Positions 1-7,095 of a stretch of DNA of 21,019 nt are shown here, one piece after another. The DNA is taken from the NCBI GenBank assembly GCA_964574815.1, contig CAZNPL010000063.1, forward strand, positions 1 to 21,019, written 5' to 3'. Every line of letters begins with the position of its first letter. The first letter of the stretch is position 1. The translations under genes and the position numbers were made by a program. The stretch is from CAZNPL01 sp964574815. GTDB taxonomy: Bacteria; Planctomycetota; Phycisphaerae; UBA1845. The notes below the pieces were generated by a model that saw only the letters and a list, made by a program, of their open reading frames with translations, searched no databases and was not told the DNA's origin.

Positions 1-697
1 AGCCCGCCAGCCATCCTACGCCCTGCCGGTCGGAAATTAAATGCGATTGCCCTGGGTTGCCACCCGTCAGCGCCTTTCTGGCTATGTAAGACGTCGAAAA
101 GCAAGTATCGTAGTGTGTCACCAGGTTCGGCGAGCCGATGCCGGTCAGCAGCCTCGCCCCCCAATCGTAAGCTCCGTGGGTGAAGAGGGCGAAGGCCTCA
201 CCATTGGCGAAGTCAGCAGCACCTGGTGCCGACTCGGTTGCCGCAGTGATTTGCTCGATCATGGCATCGTAGGCTTCGTCCCAGCTAATCTCCTCCCATT
301 GGGGATCGATGCCAATGCCCTTTTCCGGGTTCGTTCGGCGCAGCGGAACCATTAGTCGGTCTGGATTGTAGAGAAACCCAAGAGCCGCCTTGCCTTTCGG
401 GCAAAGGTGGCCGTTGTTGAACGGATCCGCCGGGTTACCCTCGACGTAGACCGCCTCGCCGTCCTTGACGTAGACTTTCATCCCGCAGCGAATCATGCAG
501 ATGTCGCAGGCCGTGTAGACTGCGTCGTCATAGGTCAACTTCTCGTTCAACGGCGGCTCAAAGCCGTCGGGTCCAGGCTCCGGTCCGGGTCCAGGCTCAG
601 GACCAGGAGGTTGGAAGCCGCAGCCGGTCACCGCGCCGAGTGTGAACGCGGCCGCTCCTGCGGTCTTAAGAAAATGTCTCCGAGTTTCTTCATCCAT
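1..697 (-). CDS. Exported molybdopterin (bis-MGD) oxidoreductase, catalytic subunit, N-terminal part (cut by window edge)
   Basis: Reading the minus strand from ATG at 697 gives 232 residues that run off the left edge without a stop. Residues 6-12 (RRHFLKT) form a twin-arginine motif, followed by a hydrophobic stretch and a lipobox-like VTGC (Cys26), so a Tat-exported and possibly lipid-anchored protein is likely. A Pro/Gly/Glu linker follows (about 30-45). Cys64, Cys67, Cys71 and Cys99 form C-x2-C-x3-C-x27-C, the [4Fe-4S] motif of DMSO-reductase-family enzymes such as polysulfide/thiosulfate reductases and the arsenate/arsenite enzymes ArrA and ArxA. The typical continuation follows: NPDR, RRTNPEKG and ISWDEA. 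Cys199 (HYDTC) is a candidate Mo ligand. Substrate class cannot be settled from this fragment; the arsenic neighbourhood makes ArrA/ArxA-like or PsrA/PhsA-like enzymes the leading options. The ATG at 693-691 is in another frame. A GGAG lies upstream of 697. Confidence 0.88.
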   Translation of the reverse strand, partial: MDEETRRHFLKTAGAAAFTLGAVTGCGFQPPGPEPGPGPEPGPDGFEPPLNEKLTYDDAVYTACDICMIRCGMKVYVKDGEAVYVEGNPADPFNNGHLCPKGKAALGFLYNPDRLMVPLRRTNPEKGIGIDPQWEEISWDEAYDAMIEQITAATESAPGAADFANGEAFALFTHGAYDWGARLLTGIGSPNLVTHYDTCFSTSYIARKALTGGNPGQSHLISDRQGVGWLAG

Positions 698-825
698 ATC
701 GTTTCTCCGTGTCTCTATTCTGCAGGGGGCCAAGCGTGCTGCGGTATGGCATATGCTCCCTCGGCACCTCCGGGGCAAGCCCACACCGCGGCAACAGGAC
801 CTCGTTCACGAATCTAATCCGCGCC

Positions 826-842
826 TCTATGGCAATAATACC
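826..842 (-). promoter_or_regulatory. Inverted copy of the arsR1 promoter element; probable -10 region of the molybdoenzyme gene
   Basis: The plus-strand sequence TCTATGGCAATAATACC differs at one of 17 positions from the reverse complement of 1363-1379, which covers the arsR1 -10 box. Read on the minus strand it supplies TATTAT (840-835) as a -10 box, giving a leader of about 130 nt before the ATG at 697. No good TTGACA-like -35 lies at the right distance. Either the promoter is weak or it needs an activator. The conserved bases are more likely an operator for the adjacent ArsR, or for a shared regulator, than a -10 box alone. Confidence 0.5.
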
Positions 843-906
843 ATTGGCGAATTAACCCGTTAGGCCCAAAAACACTTGATGTCAAGGTCATATGGAGCAA
901 GAGCGT

Positions 907-924
907 TATGCTTTCAAGAGCATA
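907..924. repeat. Short perfect inverted repeat
   Basis: TATGCT (907-912) and AGCATA (919-924) are perfect inverted copies separated by TTCAAG. The site lies in the divergent control region about 210 bp upstream of the molybdoenzyme start and could be a dimeric regulator site. It has no second copy in the window that I found, so its role is unknown. Confidence 0.35.
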
Positions 925-1058
925 TTGCACCGAGTCGGAGACACAGAGCTGCACACAGCTAACCAGTGGTTGGCTAAGCAGAATTGCGGGAGCATCCGTA
1001 GCGACGACGGCCGGAGGAAGAACGGAGGCAGCCTTCGTCGTTTGTCACACCGGCGTAA

Positions 1059-1075
1059 CTCCGCGTCCGGCGGAG
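1059..1075. repeat. Short GC-rich inverted repeat
   Basis: CTCCGC (1059-1064) and GCGGAG (1070-1075) form a 6-bp stem around a GTCCG loop. No T-tract follows on either strand, so it is not a convincing intrinsic terminator. It may be chance in GC-rich DNA. Confidence 0.25.
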
Positions 1076-1342
1076 CTGCGTTCGCGATGCGGGCGGTAGG
1101 GCGGACGCGGGAATTCTCCTACAATCTCCTTCGGAACCGGACCGTGCCAGCTTCTGGAGTATGAGTTATATATTTACCGTCTCGCTTGATTTGGCCCCGA
1201 TATTCGACGTGTGAGGAGGGGTAACCGGGCGACAGTCGTCGTGTCGGTTGGGCCGCGTAGAGTGACGGGCATCGACCCCGACCTCCAGGGAGATATAGCA
1301 AGGATTCCGGGGCGCGAAGCGAAAGCGACGCGGCCTCGCGGC

Positions 1343-1385
1343 TTGACAGGGCGTGAATTCAGGGTAATATTGCCATAGACGTATG
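1343..1385 (+). promoter_or_regulatory. Sigma70-like promoter and candidate ArsR operator of the first operon
   Basis: TTGACA at 1343-1348 and TAATAT at 1365-1370 are separated by 16 bp. Transcription would begin near 1377, only about 6 nt before the arsR ATG at 1383, and no Shine-Dalgarno sequence is present, so the message is probably near-leaderless. The -10 box is embedded in the 17-bp element (1363-1379) that recurs inverted at 826-842. A small inverted repeat, CATA (1374-1377) and TATG (1382-1385), spans the start. A repressor bound here would block polymerase, as expected for ArsR autoregulation. Confidence 0.75.
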
Positions 1386-1706
1386 AAACGGAAACCGATT
1401 CAACATTACGAAGCCCGAGCAACGGTCGCCAAGGCCCTCGGGCACCCCAGCCGCTTGCTGATCCTGGAGGCGCTTGCCGAGAAGGACATGTGCGTATGCG
1501 AGCTTACCGAGCTCGTGCAGGCTGACCAGTCGACGGTATCCAAGCACCTTGCCGTCCTCAAGCACGCAGGGATCGTGGATATGCGCAGGGATGGCGTGAA
1601 AACCTTCTACGGAATGAAGATTCATTGCCTGGAAGGCTTCTGGAAATGTGTCGAGTCTGTCCTGAAGCAGAACCTCAAGGACCAGCGGACTGCGCTAGGT
1701 GCCTGA
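1383..1706 (+). CDS. arsR: ArsR-family arsenic-responsive repressor (copy 1)
   Basis: This 107-residue winged-helix protein has the length and layout of SmtB/ArsR repressors. After an N-terminal helix (AKALGHPSRLLILEAL) comes the metal-sensing MCVCEL motif (Cys37 and Cys39), equivalent to the ELCVCDL site that binds As(III)/Sb(III) in classical ArsR. The DNA-recognition helix follows (QSTVSKHLAVLKHAGIV, 49-65), then the wing (MRRDGVKTFYGM). Further cysteines at 82 and 89 could add a third ligand or a second site. Known family behaviour is binding its own promoter and release on arsenite. It heads the first operon, with the permease gene 69 nt downstream. It shares the fold with the second ArsR at 10049 but differs clearly in sequence, so the two may use different operators. 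Confidence 0.93.
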   Translation: MKRKPIQHYEARATVAKALGHPSRLLILEALAEKDMCVCELTELVQADQSTVSKHLAVLKHAGIVDMRRDGVKTFYGMKIHCLEGFWKCVESVLKQNLKDQRTALGA

Positions 1707-1741
1707 CGCGGGTTGTTTTTTTGGGGCCGTTCCATGGCGCA

Positions 1742-1754
1742 ATTGCCATCAGAC
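1742..1754 (+). promoter_or_regulatory. Partial direct copy of the arsR1 promoter element upstream of the permease
   Basis: ATTGCCATCAGAC repeats ATTGCCATAGAC at 1369-1380 with one inserted base, and both are followed shortly by ATG. It lies in the arsR-permease gap, 21 nt before the permease start. A T7 run (1716-1722) precedes it but has no strong stem in front. It may be a secondary operator, or a duplicated control segment that regulates the downstream genes separately from arsR. Confidence 0.35.
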
Positions 1755-1775
1755 AATGAATGACGGAGTGTGTTG

Positions 1776-3080
1776 ATGAGAGAATGGAAGATCTTTGCCG
1801 CATTTGCGGGCATTTTCGTCGTAGCTTACATCCTCCCGCTGTCCAGCCCCAAGGTAACGGCGGCGATACTCGAAGCCTTCAAGATGCTTCAGTGGTACGC
1901 GCGTAATCACACGCTGGCTTGTGTGGTGCCCGCGCTTTTCATCGCCGGGGGAATCATCACGTTTCTGTCCAAGGAGGCTGTTCTGCGACACCTGGGGCCG
2001 AAGGCCAACAAGGTCGAGGCCTACTCGGTGGCGTCGGTCTCGGGAACCGTGCTTGCGGTTTGTTCTTGCAGCGTCCTCCCGATGTTCGCGGGCATCTACC
2101 GCGTCGGTGCCGGGCTCGGGCCGGCCTCGGCGTTTCTCTACTCCGGCCCGGCGCTCAACATACTGGCCATCTTCCTGACCGCGCGAGTGCTCGGTTTTCA
2201 GATCGGGCTATGGCGCGCTATCGGGGCGATTGTCTTCGGCGTGGTCATTGGCTTGATCATGGCGGTCGTCTTTCGGAAAGACGAACAGGAACGTAACGAA
2301 GCCATGGCCGATATACCCGAACCACCTCCCGCTCGGCGATCCCTCTGGCAGACCGTTCTTTACTTTGCCTGCATGATGGCCTTTCTGGTTTTCAGCGACT
2401 GGTACAACCCGGGCAACGTGGTCGTGCACAGGAGCGATGGCACGGAGATTCCCGCCGTACTCATGCAGGAAACAAAGGACGAAGTGGTCGTCCAGGTGGA
2501 CCGACCTGTCGGCGGCTTGAAGGTGGGCGACAAGATCACGCTTGCGAAAACAGAGATCGAACGCATCGAAGAGGCTGAGGGCTTGGTCATCACGATCTTC
2601 CACATGAAGTGGTATCTGGCCGGCGCGATGGGTTTGGCAGTGCTCCTGATGGTCTGGCGTTGGTTCGAGCGCGAAGAGGTGAAGGAGTGGATGCACAATA
2701 CCTGGGACTTTGCGAAGCTGCTCATCCCACTCTTGTTCGGTGGCGTGTTCATCGTGGGATTCCTTGGCGCGCTTTTGCCGGATAAGCAAGTGGCTGCACT
2801 TGTTGGTGACAACAGTCTCCAGTCAAACGTCATCGCCTCGGTTGTCGGATGCCTGTTCTACTTTGCCACACTGACGGAGATTCCGATTCTGCAGGCGCTT
2901 TTCGAGCACGGGATGCATCAGGGACCGGCCTTGGCGTTGCTACTGGCGGGTCCCGCGTTGTCGCTGCCGAGCCTGCTGGTGATTCGCTCGGTCATTGGAC
3001 TGAAGAAGACGGCAGTGTTCACGGTGCTCGTGATTGTGATGGCGACTATTGTTGGAATGGTATACGGCGCATTAGCATAA
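1776..3080 (+). CDS. ArsP/YraQ-type (DUF318) permease with an inserted soluble domain
   Basis: This 434-residue polytopic membrane protein belongs to the permease family that includes ArsP, known for export of trivalent organoarsenicals. The hallmark VCSCSVLP motif (Cys96 and Cys98) is followed by the FLYSGPALNILAI segment, and the second half repeats the layout with LTEIPILQAL and LLAGPALSLPSLLVI. Between the two halves, about residues 210-272, lies a polar, beta-rich stretch (VVVHRSDGTEIP, then DEVVVQVDRPVGGLKVGDKI). I do not recognise it, and it makes the protein longer than compact members of roughly 300-350 residues. The start is ATG 1776, because GGAG at 1765-1768 is 7 nt away; the upstream GTG at 1770 is too close to it. 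The next gene follows after 11 nt. The exact substrate is inferred from the ars context; not all DUF318 permeases carry arsenic. Confidence 0.88.
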   Translation: MREWKIFAAFAGIFVVAYILPLSSPKVTAAILEAFKMLQWYARNHTLACVVPALFIAGGIITFLSKEAVLRHLGPKANKVEAYSVASVSGTVLAVCSCSVLPMFAGIYRVGAGLGPASAFLYSGPALNILAIFLTARVLGFQIGLWRAIGAIVFGVVIGLIMAVVFRKDEQERNEAMADIPEPPPARRSLWQTVLYFACMMAFLVFSDWYNPGNVVVHRSDGTEIPAVLMQETKDEVVVQVDRPVGGLKVGDKITLAKTEIERIEEAEGLVITIFHMKWYLAGAMGLAVLLMVWRWFEREEVKEWMHNTWDFAKLLIPLLFGGVFIVGFLGALLPDKQVAALVGDNSLQSNVIASVVGCLFYFATLTEIPILQALFEHGMHQGPALALLLAGPALSLPSLLVIRSVIGLKKTAVFTVLVIVMATIVGMVYGALA

Positions 3081-3091
3081 GGAGATTCGAG

Positions 3092-3475
3092 ATGGCAAAC
3101 GGTCGTTGTGATAGTGGTGCGAACGAAACGCTTGTTTTCACGTGTGCAGGCGCGGCGCACTCCGGGCAGGTGTCCAACCGGGCTGGCATTAACTTGATGC
3201 AAGAAGGGTTGGGCAGTTTGTTCTGTGTTGCTGCCGTCGGGGCCGGGATTCCCGACAAGATGGACCGGGCTCGCAACGCGGGCAAACGCGTGGTCATCGA
3301 CGGCTGTGAGGACCACTGTGCACGAAAGATCATGGAGAAGGCTGGCCTCCCGGTCGAGGTTCACGTGGACGTAACGCAGCTCGGCATCGAGAAGAAGCCT
3401 GAACAACCGCAACTGATTAACGACGCAAAGCGCGTAGTGGAAGAGGTGCGGACATTGCTGACTGTAGCGAGCTGA
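3092..3475 (+). CDS. DGC-domain putative zinc-binding protein (cytoplasmic)
   Basis: A 127-residue soluble protein of the DGC family, putative zinc-binding proteins named for a conserved Asp-Gly-Cys. Visible elements are FTCAGAAHSGQ (Cys18), LFCVAAVGAG (Cys45) and VVIDGCEDHCARK (DGC at 70-72, Cys76). No signal peptide is seen, so it should act in the cytoplasm. The start at 3092 is set by GGAG at 3081-3084 with a 7-nt spacer, immediately after the permease stop. The family has no firmly established reaction. Its cysteines and its repeated placement beside DUF318 permeases and mini-thioredoxins suggest metal or thiol handling. A second, exported relative is encoded at 5997-6575, the other side of the cytochrome gene. 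Confidence 0.85.
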   Translation: MANGRCDSGANETLVFTCAGAAHSGQVSNRAGINLMQEGLGSLFCVAAVGAGIPDKMDRARNAGKRVVIDGCEDHCARKIMEKAGLPVEVHVDVTQLGIEKKPEQPQLINDAKRVVEEVRTLLTVAS

Positions 3476-3517
3476 TTATCGGCAAGCAGAAGTGACCGTA
3501 TGGGGAGGTGTGATCCA

Positions 3518-6004
3518 ATGAACACGCGCATCGTTGCCGTTGCGTTGGGGTGCGTCCTGCTAACTGCCTCGGTGGATGCTCAAGCCCCAGGTCATCCCGG
3601 CGTCGGAGACCGCACTGAGTCAGCAAGACCGGAGCAGAGTCCGGGCATTGCCGGAGATGTGTGTCCGCCCTTCTTCCTGCGCGATGAAGCTGGCAACGTG
3701 ATCAACCCGGTCACGGGTGAAAACCCCGATAAACCGTACTCGCCCAAGCAGACGTGCGGCGCGTGCCACGACTACGAGAGGATCACGCAGGGGTTTCACT
3801 TCCAACAGGGGACGGATGAGCAGCGTCCAAAGGTCTTGGGTGATCGCTGCCAGTGGGTCAGTACCCCCGGGAACTACGGCGGGTCGTGGTGCTCGCCGGC
3901 TCCGCTGTATTCGTACCTGTCGCCGAAGCACAACGACGATCCGCACCTGATCGACATGACGTCGTTCGATTTCATCACCCGCGGCTGCGGCAAGTGCCAC
4001 CCCGGCGGCGGTCCGCTCGAGTATGACCGCGAGGGCAAGCGGTACGACCAGTGGATGGCCGACCCCGCGTCCGGATTCACGCCCGGCGGGGGAAACAACC
4101 TTGACGGCGACTACCACAAGGCCCGGTGGAGCGAGTCGGGCGTGCTTGAGGCCGATTGCCTGCTGTGTCATCTGCCCGAGTACGACTTTGGGGCACGAAG
4201 CAAGCAGATCGATCAACTCAACTTCCGCTGGGCCCCCGCAGCCGCAGCCGGACTCGCCCAGATCGATGGCTCGGTCTCCAAGGACGAGGCGGTCACACTC
4301 ACCTATGATGCGTCGAAGTTCGACGCGGACGGGAGGCTGTCGCCGCACATCGTTCGTGAGCCGCGCAACGAGACCTGTCTGCAATGCCACGCGAAGCCCG
4401 GTTGGAAGAAGCGCGGGGCGGACTTCCGGGCGCGAACGGACGTGCACCTGGCGGCCGGACTGCGCTGCGTCGACTGCCACCCGGCAGGCTCGCAGGCGGA
4501 CGACCCGCGGATCAACGAGCGCGAAATGCACCAGTTCGCCAAGGGTGACGATCCGGGCGGGCAGGTGCGCAACGATCTGGACAACACCGTCCGCGATTGC
4601 GACAGTTGTCACACGACGGGTGAATTCGGGGCGCCGATCGCCACCCACGAAGGTCTGCCGCCGCTCCATCTGGACAAGATCGCGTGCCAGACGTGTCACA
4701 TTCCCTGGCGCCACGTCAAAGCCGCGCAGGCTCAACTGGCAGATGTGTTCAACCCCGGCGCGAAGATTCCGACCAAGGGCAAGCACCTCTGGACGTTCTA
4801 CGGTCCGGACATGAAGTACTGGAACCACTACGGCGACCTGGAAATGATGGGCTACGACGACAAACCCACCGACATGTTTCGCCCGGTCCTGGCCCGGTAC
4901 AAAGGAAAGATCTACCCGGTCAATCGCGTACATTCGTCCTGGCCCGGAATCGAGGTCGAGGGCAAGCAGGGACTCATGCAGCCGCGCATGTCCGACATCT
5001 ACAAGATGTGGAAAGCGCACCTCGACGATCCAACGCATCATCCGAACCTTGCGAAGATCACTGATGACAACGGGGACGATGTTGTCGAAGTCAATCGGCC
5101 CGAAGAGATTGACGCGCTCATCGCCGCGATCACCAAGCACCTGACAACGATCGGATACCCGCTGGCAGGCAAGCGCGTGGTCTGGGTCAGCGATGACCGC
5201 GTCTACCACTCGGGCACGGAGTATCGCACGATCGCGACTGAGCCGTGGGAAGCGTCGGCGTACGGGAACATGCACAAGTACAACCACGACGTCCTGCCGG
5301 CGCGGGCCGCATTGGGGACCAAAGGCTGCACCGAATGCCATTCGCCGGACTCCAACGTGTTTTTCGCCTCAGTCGTGGACCGTCCTTTCGACGAGAATGG
5401 GCACGCCGTCGCAGTGCCGCAGTTCGAACTGCTGGAGCTGAGCCGATCGGCAGTCGCGCTGGGCGTGTTCCGGGAAACTTACCTTAAACCTGCGATCTAC
5501 CTGCTGTGGTTGCTGGTCGTTGCCTTGGCCATAGGATGGGGAGTCGCCCGCTTCGCAGGGGAGAGCAGTGCGGGGCCCACCGTACGGTGGCTGGTGACCT
5601 CGGTCGCCGTTGTCGGGTTGATTCCACTGTTGCTGCAGCCGGAGCTGCGCGGGTACGCATTGCCCTCTCGCGTCTGGTTGGACGGTCATCACTTTCTCTT
5701 GGCCGCGGCCACCATGGTGCTTGGTGCTGCGTGCCTCATGCGGGTACTCGCCCGCCGGGCGTCGCAGGCCAAAGGGGATCTGGCCAACGGTAGGGCGCTA
5801 TTCTGGGTGCTTGCGGCGGCATTATGCGTGGGAGCGATGAGCGGCGCGGCTATGGAATTCCATCTTGAATCGCTCGTATCGCCGGCACGGATATTCTACA
5901 CGTTGTTTGACGTGTCGCTTGTTGTACTGCTTGCATCGAGCCTTATTGTGTTGGCGCACCGTGTGAACGGCACGCGCCGCACGACGGAGCCCGCCAATGA
6001 TTGA
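3518..6004 (+). CDS. Octaheme c-type cytochrome with C-terminal membrane domain
   Basis: An 828-residue protein beginning with a Sec-type signal peptide (about 1-22). It has eight CxxCH haem sites, at Cys80, 157, 214, 287, 317, 361, 390 and 604 (first Cys). Seven cluster in residues 80-394, and a haem-free stretch of about 210 residues rich in Trp, Tyr, Met and His separates the eighth. After residue 655 come five likely membrane helices (about 656-678, 688-706, 724-745, 760-780 and 791-814). This is not a plain periplasmic cytochrome: it looks like a haem domain anchored to, and perhaps exchanging electrons with, the membrane. I do not recognise the precise family; the haem number recalls octaheme reductases, but no specific match is claimed. 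The start is set by GGAGG at 3504-3508 with a 9-nt spacer. It overlaps the Tat-DGC gene by 8 nt, so the two are translationally coupled. Confidence 0.9.
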   Translation: MNTRIVAVALGCVLLTASVDAQAPGHPGVGDRTESARPEQSPGIAGDVCPPFFLRDEAGNVINPVTGENPDKPYSPKQTCGACHDYERITQGFHFQQGTDEQRPKVLGDRCQWVSTPGNYGGSWCSPAPLYSYLSPKHNDDPHLIDMTSFDFITRGCGKCHPGGGPLEYDREGKRYDQWMADPASGFTPGGGNNLDGDYHKARWSESGVLEADCLLCHLPEYDFGARSKQIDQLNFRWAPAAAAGLAQIDGSVSKDEAVTLTYDASKFDADGRLSPHIVREPRNETCLQCHAKPGWKKRGADFRARTDVHLAAGLRCVDCHPAGSQADDPRINEREMHQFAKGDDPGGQVRNDLDNTVRDCDSCHTTGEFGAPIATHEGLPPLHLDKIACQTCHIPWRHVKAAQAQLADVFNPGAKIPTKGKHLWTFYGPDMKYWNHYGDLEMMGYDDKPTDMFRPVLARYKGKIYPVNRVHSSWPGIEVEGKQGLMQPRMSDIYKMWKAHLDDPTHHPNLAKITDDNGDDVVEVNRPEEIDALIAAITKHLTTIGYPLAGKRVVWVSDDRVYHSGTEYRTIATEPWEASAYGNMHKYNHDVLPARAALGTKGCTECHSPDSNVFFASVVDRPFDENGHAVAVPQFELLELSRSAVALGVFRETYLKPAIYLLWLLVVALAIGWGVARFAGESSAGPTVRWLVTSVAVVGLIPLLLQPELRGYALPSRVWLDGHHFLLAAATMVLGAACLMRVLARRASQAKGDLANGRALFWVLAAALCVGAMSGAAMEFHLESLVSPARIFYTLFDVSLVVLLASSLIVLAHRVNGTRRTTEPAND

Positions 6005-6575
6005 TCGTAACCCGAGGCACTCCAGTTCGATGGGTAAGGTAACTCGGAGAACCTTTCTGGGCACGGGCGCTACGGTCCTGGCTGCCGGGGTAACGGCGGA
6101 CACACTCGCCCAGGAACCAGCTGAGCCCCAGGCGGCTAAGCCGACACACCTGCAAGCTGGGGAGAATACGCACGAAAACATCATCTTCGCTTGTTCTGGT
6201 GGATTGTCGAACGCTGCCATGGTCACTTGGCTGGCTGCCTTTGAGGTCGTCAAGGAGTTGGGACTCCAAAAGGTGGCCGTTGGTTGTCTCGCCGCTCTGA
6301 GCACGGGGTTGCCCAAGATGCTCGCCATGGCTCAAGCCGCAAGGAAGGTGATCGTTGTAGATGGATGCCCGAAGGCGTGCGCGCGAAGAACCGTCGAGGC
6401 TGCCGGACTGAAAAGCGCCGCCGAAATCGTGGTCACGCGCGATGTCCCCATGAACAAAGAGGTGTTTCGGGAAGACCTCGGCGGAGAGCTGAAAAGTGTG
6501 ACGGATTACCTCGCCGACTCGGACGTCAAGAAGGCCAAGCAGTTGATTGTGAATGCGATTAGCGCGAGTCCCTAA
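5997..6575 (+). CDS. Tat-exported DGC-domain protein
   Basis: A 192-residue protein whose N-terminus carries a twin-arginine signal: TRRTFLG (16-22), then a hydrophobic core, then a likely cleavage region near TADTLAQE. The mature part is a DGC domain with FACSGG (Cys66), VGCLAA (Cys97) and VVDGCPKACARR (DGC at 122-124, Cys128), matching the cysteine layout of the protein at 3092-3475. Tat signals usually mark proteins that fold or bind a cofactor before export, which suggests (inference) a metal or cluster bound in the cytoplasm. The start at 5997 has GGAG at 5986-5989, 7 nt upstream, and overlaps the cytochrome stop. The alternative ATG at 6030 keeps the signal but has a weaker ribosome binding site. 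Pairing with the cytochrome suggests a shared periplasmic role. Confidence 0.85.
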   Translation: MIDRNPRHSSSMGKVTRRTFLGTGATVLAAGVTADTLAQEPAEPQAAKPTHLQAGENTHENIIFACSGGLSNAAMVTWLAAFEVVKELGLQKVAVGCLAALSTGLPKMLAMAQAARKVIVVDGCPKACARRTVEAAGLKSAAEIVVTRDVPMNKEVFREDLGGELKSVTDYLADSDVKKAKQLIVNAISASP

Positions 6576-6668
6576 CGGGGAAGATACACGGCGGCCTCGA
6601 GGACTGAGCCCACACATGAAAGGCGAGCCCCGTGACCAGCCGGTAGGTGGCAAAGACGAGGAGCTATC

Positions 6669-6929
6669 ATGAAGATCGAAGTGTTAGGACCGGGGTGCCC
6701 AAAGTGCTCTGCGCTTGCGGCTGGCGTGAAGGCCGCGGCCGACCGACTTGGGCTCCAGTACGAGCTAGAGAAGGTCTCGAACATCATGGAGATCACAAAA
6801 TACGGGGTGATGGCTACACCTGCCCTGGTCATCGATGGGAAGGTCAGGCTGTCGGGCAAGGCAGCGACCGAGGCCGAGCTGACCAGCATCCTGACGACGG
6901 TGCTTGCTGAACAAGAGAAGGGTAAATAG
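6669..6929 (+). CDS. arsE: ArsE-like mini-thioredoxin
   Basis: An 86-residue single-domain thioredoxin-fold protein without signal peptide. The redox motif CPKC (Cys10 and Cys13) follows the first beta strand (KIEVLGPG), and the cis-proline loop is VMATPALVIDG. It belongs to the small redox-active disulfide proteins found beside DUF318 permeases. Placed just before ArsF and ArsG, it matches ArsE of the arsEFG set, which is reported to confer resistance to nitrated aromatic arsenicals. A GAGGAG at 6658-6663 sits 5 nt before the ATG. It probably donates or accepts thiol electrons in the cytoplasm. The symbol rests on context as well as sequence, since similar mini-thioredoxins occur in other settings. 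Confidence 0.8.
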   Translation: MKIEVLGPGCPKCSALAAGVKAAADRLGLQYELEKVSNIMEITKYGVMATPALVIDGKVRLSGKAATEAELTSILTTVLAEQEKGK

Positions 6930-7009
6930 CTCTAATTGCCGTTCCCCCGGGAGCAACGCTCGCGTGTCTTGAGCTTTGGATGCAACGCAGTGCGACCGCG
7001 GAGAGCGCC

Positions 7010-7031
7010 CGGTGTGACCCGCCCCACACCG
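7010..7031. repeat. Inverted repeat in the arsE-arsF gap
   Basis: CGGTGTG (7010-7016) and CACACCG (7025-7031) form a perfect 7-bp stem around an 8-base loop. It lies in the 166-nt gap between arsE and arsF, the longest gap inside the first operon. No T-tract follows, so an intrinsic terminator is unlikely. An mRNA-stabilising or processing hairpin is possible. Apart from it and the arsF ribosome site I see nothing else in the gap. Confidence 0.35.
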
Positions 7032-7095
7032 TTGTGCGAATCGCCGGGGAGTCACTGCCGTTTGGAGATGAAAGCGGAAGGTTAGGAGACAAACC

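Larger units (their letters stand above)
698..1342. other. Divergent intergenic region without a convincing gene
   Basis: This stretch separates the minus-strand molybdoenzyme from the plus-strand arsR operon. The only open frames (about 60-90 codons, for example 892-1164) are rich in Arg/Ser/Gly, lack well-placed ribosome binding sites and resemble no family I recognise. The region holds the inverted promoter element at 826-842 and two short perfect inverted repeats (907-924 and 1059-1075). I see no tRNA, rRNA or riboswitch-like structure. Its length suggests a long control region or a decayed gene. Confidence 0.6.

Noticed and set aside
200..851. CCATTGGCGAA present at about 201-211 and 841-851
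   Set aside because: The first copy is within the molybdoenzyme coding sequence; an 11-base match with no supporting context is likely chance.
892..1164. 90-codon open frame in the divergent region
   Set aside because: Composition is Arg/Ser/Gly-rich, the start has no properly spaced ribosome site, and it resembles no family. It probably is chance in GC-rich DNA.
1716..1722. T7 run after arsR1 as an intrinsic terminator
   Set aside because: No stable GC stem lies directly before it; the operon seems to continue into the permease.
3620..5341. Long minus-strand open frame (573 codons) opposite the cytochrome gene
   Set aside because: Shadow of a high-GC gene: the plus strand has eight CxxCH motifs, a signal peptide and a good ribosome site, and the minus frame is Val/Arg-rich without domains.
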